From positions 146,856-210,855 of the forward strand of contig NZ_WOWP01000001.1 of NCBI RefSeq assembly GCF_009741375.1: 64,000 nucleotides of DNA, in the 5' to 3' direction. The notes beneath the pieces were generated by a model. That model was not told where the DNA came from. It saw only the letters and a list, made by a program, of their open reading frames with translations, and searched no databases. This DNA is from Flavobacterium rakeshii (lineage in GTDB: Bacteria; Bacteroidota; Bacteroidia; Flavobacteriales; Flavobacteriaceae). Of the stretch, positions 61,922 to 64,000 are shown piece after piece (positions within the stretch are counted from its first letter, which is position 1; each line of letters opens with the position of its first letter). Made by a program: the position numbers and the translations under genes.

Positions 61922-64000
61922 TTAATTACGAACTATAATTTTGAATGATTTTTGTAAATTTTCTGTTGTACATATTACTATATACACTCCTTCCTGAATG
62001 GTTCCGGGAAGTTTTACAGATGTAAGTTTACCATTTGATTTAACAGTATGAACTATTCTTCCGTTTAAGTCATAGATCTCAATTTGCATATCATCTAACT
62101 CAAAACTAGGGAAGTCGACATCAACTATAACCTCTCCTCCTATTCTCGCCGGGTTAGGATATACTCTCATGCTGGAAACATGCTGTAGTACTATATTTGA
62201 AACACATGTTTGCAATACATCACCCTCAACAGTGGTAAGCTTTAAATAATATTCGGCATCCGGGTCCAGTAAATCATTAATAGTTTCCCCTTCAGAAAAA
62301 TACTGCTGATTACCTACAAGATTACCGTTTTTATACCACTCATAAGCTACAAATGAATATCCACCGTTAGTTTCTGGATTATTATTGGCAAGCAAAAGAT
62401 TATCAAACTTCTGTACAACTACATCAAAAAAGCTAAATCTTTTCTCTACAACAATAGTATAGGTTTGTGTTAATGTCCCGTCCTGAGAAGTAACTGTTAC
62501 TGTTGCTTCATAAATACCTGGCTTTGTTGTATTTATCGTAAATGTATGCGCTGGTGTTACTATTGCTCCCGGATCAGTTTCTAAACTAACCGTAACAAAA
62601 TTTTCGGTATCCTCACAGTCAATAAGATGATATATTTCATTAGCAGGATTTTCATGTACTATATCACCCACTGTTATGATACTGATAGCCGAGTTACTAC
62701 TTGTAATAATTTGCTCCTGTGTAACTGGTGTAGCCGGAAGATAGTTAGCATCACCATCCTGGTGCGCTGTTATTTGCAACACGCCCGAAGTAAGCATGTC
62801 TACCCATCCATCGGCAGTAACTGTTGCAGGAGGGTTTGGCGCAGTATAGCTGTAGGTATAATACACTGGCAGTCCTGAAGTAGCTATAGCAGTAAGCTGG
62901 AAATCTGGGTCAGTCTCAAGGTTTTTAACCGGAAGAGCATCGAAGATTATCTCTTGTTGAGCCTGTTCTATAGTCAGGGTAGCTGTTATTATAATCGGGT
63001 TACAGTTTGGTGCATTCGGAGCCGGAGTTACCTCTGCTGTTAATGTATAAACACCTGTATTAATAGCCGCATTGCCTAAACCGGTATCAGGAGATATAGC
63101 ATATGCTACGGTAGCGCCTTCCGGCAGGTTGTCTACAGTTATGGCTTGTTCCTCTGTATTGTAAACTAAGGTCTGACTTGTAAACGTTACAGCGTTAATA
63201 GCCGACTCGGTTACAATTACATCCTGTGTTTGTGTGGTAATGTTACCATTGCCATCGTCATAACTCCAGGTAATAATATAGTTACCTACTTCGGTATACA
63301 GTAATGGGTCGGTTGTTGTAGCGGTAAGTGCACCGGCACAGTTATCAGTTGCTGTTGGCACAGGTATATCGGTAGTAAGCACCTGACACTGCATTGTAAT
63401 AGCCGGAAGATTTGCTACATCTGCCACTGGTGCTGTGGTATCTTCAATCACTACATTTTGCATTTGTGTGCTGTAGTTCCCGATTTCATCGGTATACGTC
63501 CATGTGATTACTGTTGTTCCCTGAGCTGTGATTGGGAAAACAGTATCATTAGTTACCGTTACTATTCCGCCACAATTATCGGTTGCCGTTGGAGCGGTTA
63601 CATCACTTTCAAGTACCTCACATTGCGCTGTAATATCGGCTAAAGTAGCTACATCTGCTACTGGTGCTGTAGTATCTTCAATTACTACATTTTGTGTTTG
63701 TGTGCTGTAGTTGCCGTTTTCATCGGTATACGTCCATGTGATTACTGTTGTTCCCTGTGCTGTGATTGGGAAAACAGTATCATTGGTTACCATTACTACT
63801 CCGTCACAGTTATCGGTTGCTGTTGGCGCGGTTACATCACTTTCAAGTACCTCACATTGTGCTGTAATATCGGCTAAAGTCACTATATCTGCTACTGGTA
63901 CTGTGGTATCTTCAATTACTACATTTTGCGTTTGAGTGGACTCATTTCCATTTTCATCAGTATACGTCCATGTGATTACTGTTGTTCCCTGTGCTGTGAT
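61922..64000 (-). CDS. T9SS-secreted HYR-repeat adhesin-like protein (5' part outside the window)
   Basis: The frame is open through the right edge; an apparent start at 63883 is a GTG inside a repeat. About 692 C-terminal residues are visible. From the edge inward: at least two near-identical 78-residue HYR units plus a partial one (ADITAQCEVLESDVTAPTAT, then NDTVFPITAQGTTVITWTYT), a diverged unit (AITMQCQVLTTDIPVPTATDNC), an MBG-like domain, a PKD/Ig-like domain, and a type A T9SS signal (MRVYPNPARIGGEVIVDVDF to FKIIVRN). Paired cysteines in each unit suggest disulfides. Likely a surface-exposed or secreted adhesin. Co-transcribed with the barrel protein downstream. Confidence 0.85.
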   Translation of the reverse strand: MTAQGTTVITWTYTDENGNESTQTQNVVIEDTTVPVADIVTLADITAQCEVLESDVTAPTATDNCDGVVMVTNDTVFPITAQGTTVITWTYTDENGNYSTQTQNVVIEDTTAPVADVATLADITAQCEVLESDVTAPTATDNCGGIVTVTNDTVFPITAQGTTVITWTYTDEIGNYSTQMQNVVIEDTTAPVADVANLPAITMQCQVLTTDIPVPTATDNCAGALTATTTDPLLYTEVGNYIITWSYDDGNGNITTQTQDVIVTESAINAVTFTSQTLVYNTEEQAITVDNLPEGATVAYAISPDTGLGNAAINTGVYTLTAEVTPAPNAPNCNPIIITATLTIEQAQQEIIFDALPVKNLETDPDFQLTAIATSGLPVYYTYSYTAPNPPATVTADGWVDMLTSGVLQITAHQDGDANYLPATPVTQEQIITSSNSAISIITVGDIVHENPANEIYHLIDCEDTENFVTVSLETDPGAIVTPAHTFTINTTKPGIYEATVTVTSQDGTLTQTYTIVVEKRFSFFDVVVQKFDNLLLANNNPETNGGYSFVAYEWYKNGNLVGNQQYFSEGETINDLLDPDAEYYLKLTTVEGDVLQTCVSNIVLQHVSSMRVYPNPARIGGEVIVDVDFPSFELDDMQIEIYDLNGRIVHTVKSNGKLTSVKLPGTIQEGVYIVICTTENLQKSFKIIVRN
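63413..64000 (-). repeat. Tandem 234-base HYR-domain repeats
   Basis: The same coding block recurs every 234 bases (78 codons); for example TATACGTCCATGTGATTACT begins at 63493, 63727 and 63961. The copies differ at a small number of positions. Repeats continue beyond the edge. Confidence 0.93.

Noticed and set aside
63883..63883. Start of the HYR-repeat protein at 63883
   Set aside because: The GTG there is an ordinary valine codon in a repeat; translation of 63884-64000 continues the same repeat pattern to the window edge.
63413..64000. CRISPR-like regular repeats at the right edge
   Set aside because: Units of 234 bases are in frame, encode HYR domains and have no short repeat-spacer structure or cas genes.

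Overview
The window looks like a chromosome segment of a Flavobacterium-like member of the Flavobacteriaceae (Bacteroidota). The evidence is two SusC/SusD pairs, two proteins with type IX secretion (T9SS) C-terminal sorting domains, lipoproteins with acidic residues after the lipid cysteine, repeated promoter -7 boxes of the form TAnnTTTG, low GC, and a tmRNA tag ending NYALAA. I see no phage, transposase, CRISPR array, rRNA or tRNA.

Layout. 1-10.4 kb is mostly housekeeping: priA (cut by the left edge), a nadC-brkB-DUF2147 operon, a triplicated small membrane protein family, rlmH, folP, a DUF1599 protein, a DoxX-like membrane protein, an OppB-type permease, a thioredoxin-like lipoprotein and tpiA. 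10.6-19.5 kb holds a very large T9SS-secreted choice-of-anchor I protein facing an OprO/P-type porin, then prmA-clpS, a sulfatase and a lipocalin-like lipoprotein. 19.8-33.8 kb is a complete beta-1,3-glucan (laminarin-type) polysaccharide utilization locus (PUL): membrane-spanning propeller/helix-turn-helix regulator, SusC, SusD, a PKD/tandem-CBM-like surface lipoprotein, GH16, GH3, GH16.

33.9-38.3 kb has small lipoproteins, a split YeeE/YedE pair, kdsA and an outer-membrane protein. 38.4-42.9 kb is a cluster of mostly uncharacterised membrane proteins ending in creD. It encodes a small winged-helix regulator, and a shared inverted repeat (ACTTTG-N5-CAAAGT) lies just before three of its genes. 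One of those genes encodes a Coq4-like protein with a degenerate metal motif. This is my best candidate for an undescribed system.

43.4-59.1 kb, minus strand, is a second PUL: a regulator of the same type as in the first PUL, SusC, SusD, a GH144-like glucoamylase-family lipoprotein, an esterase and GH3, followed by a separate GH43-MFS transporter unit behind a structured 0.5 kb leader. The GH144 call points to beta-1,2-glucan. Repeated ATGATGTAGT elements lie upstream of its susC. The right end carries a saccharopine dehydrogenase-like gene, tmRNA (ssrA), an outer-membrane barrel protein and a T9SS-secreted HYR-repeat protein that runs off the window.

How the genes work together: each PUL is a regulator-importer-enzyme set. 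Surface lipoproteins and endo-enzymes cut and bind glucan, SusCD imports oligosaccharides, and GH3 enzymes release glucose in the periplasm. The MFS permease is a plausible inner-membrane sugar route. All names come from reading translated sequence and motifs; no database search was run.
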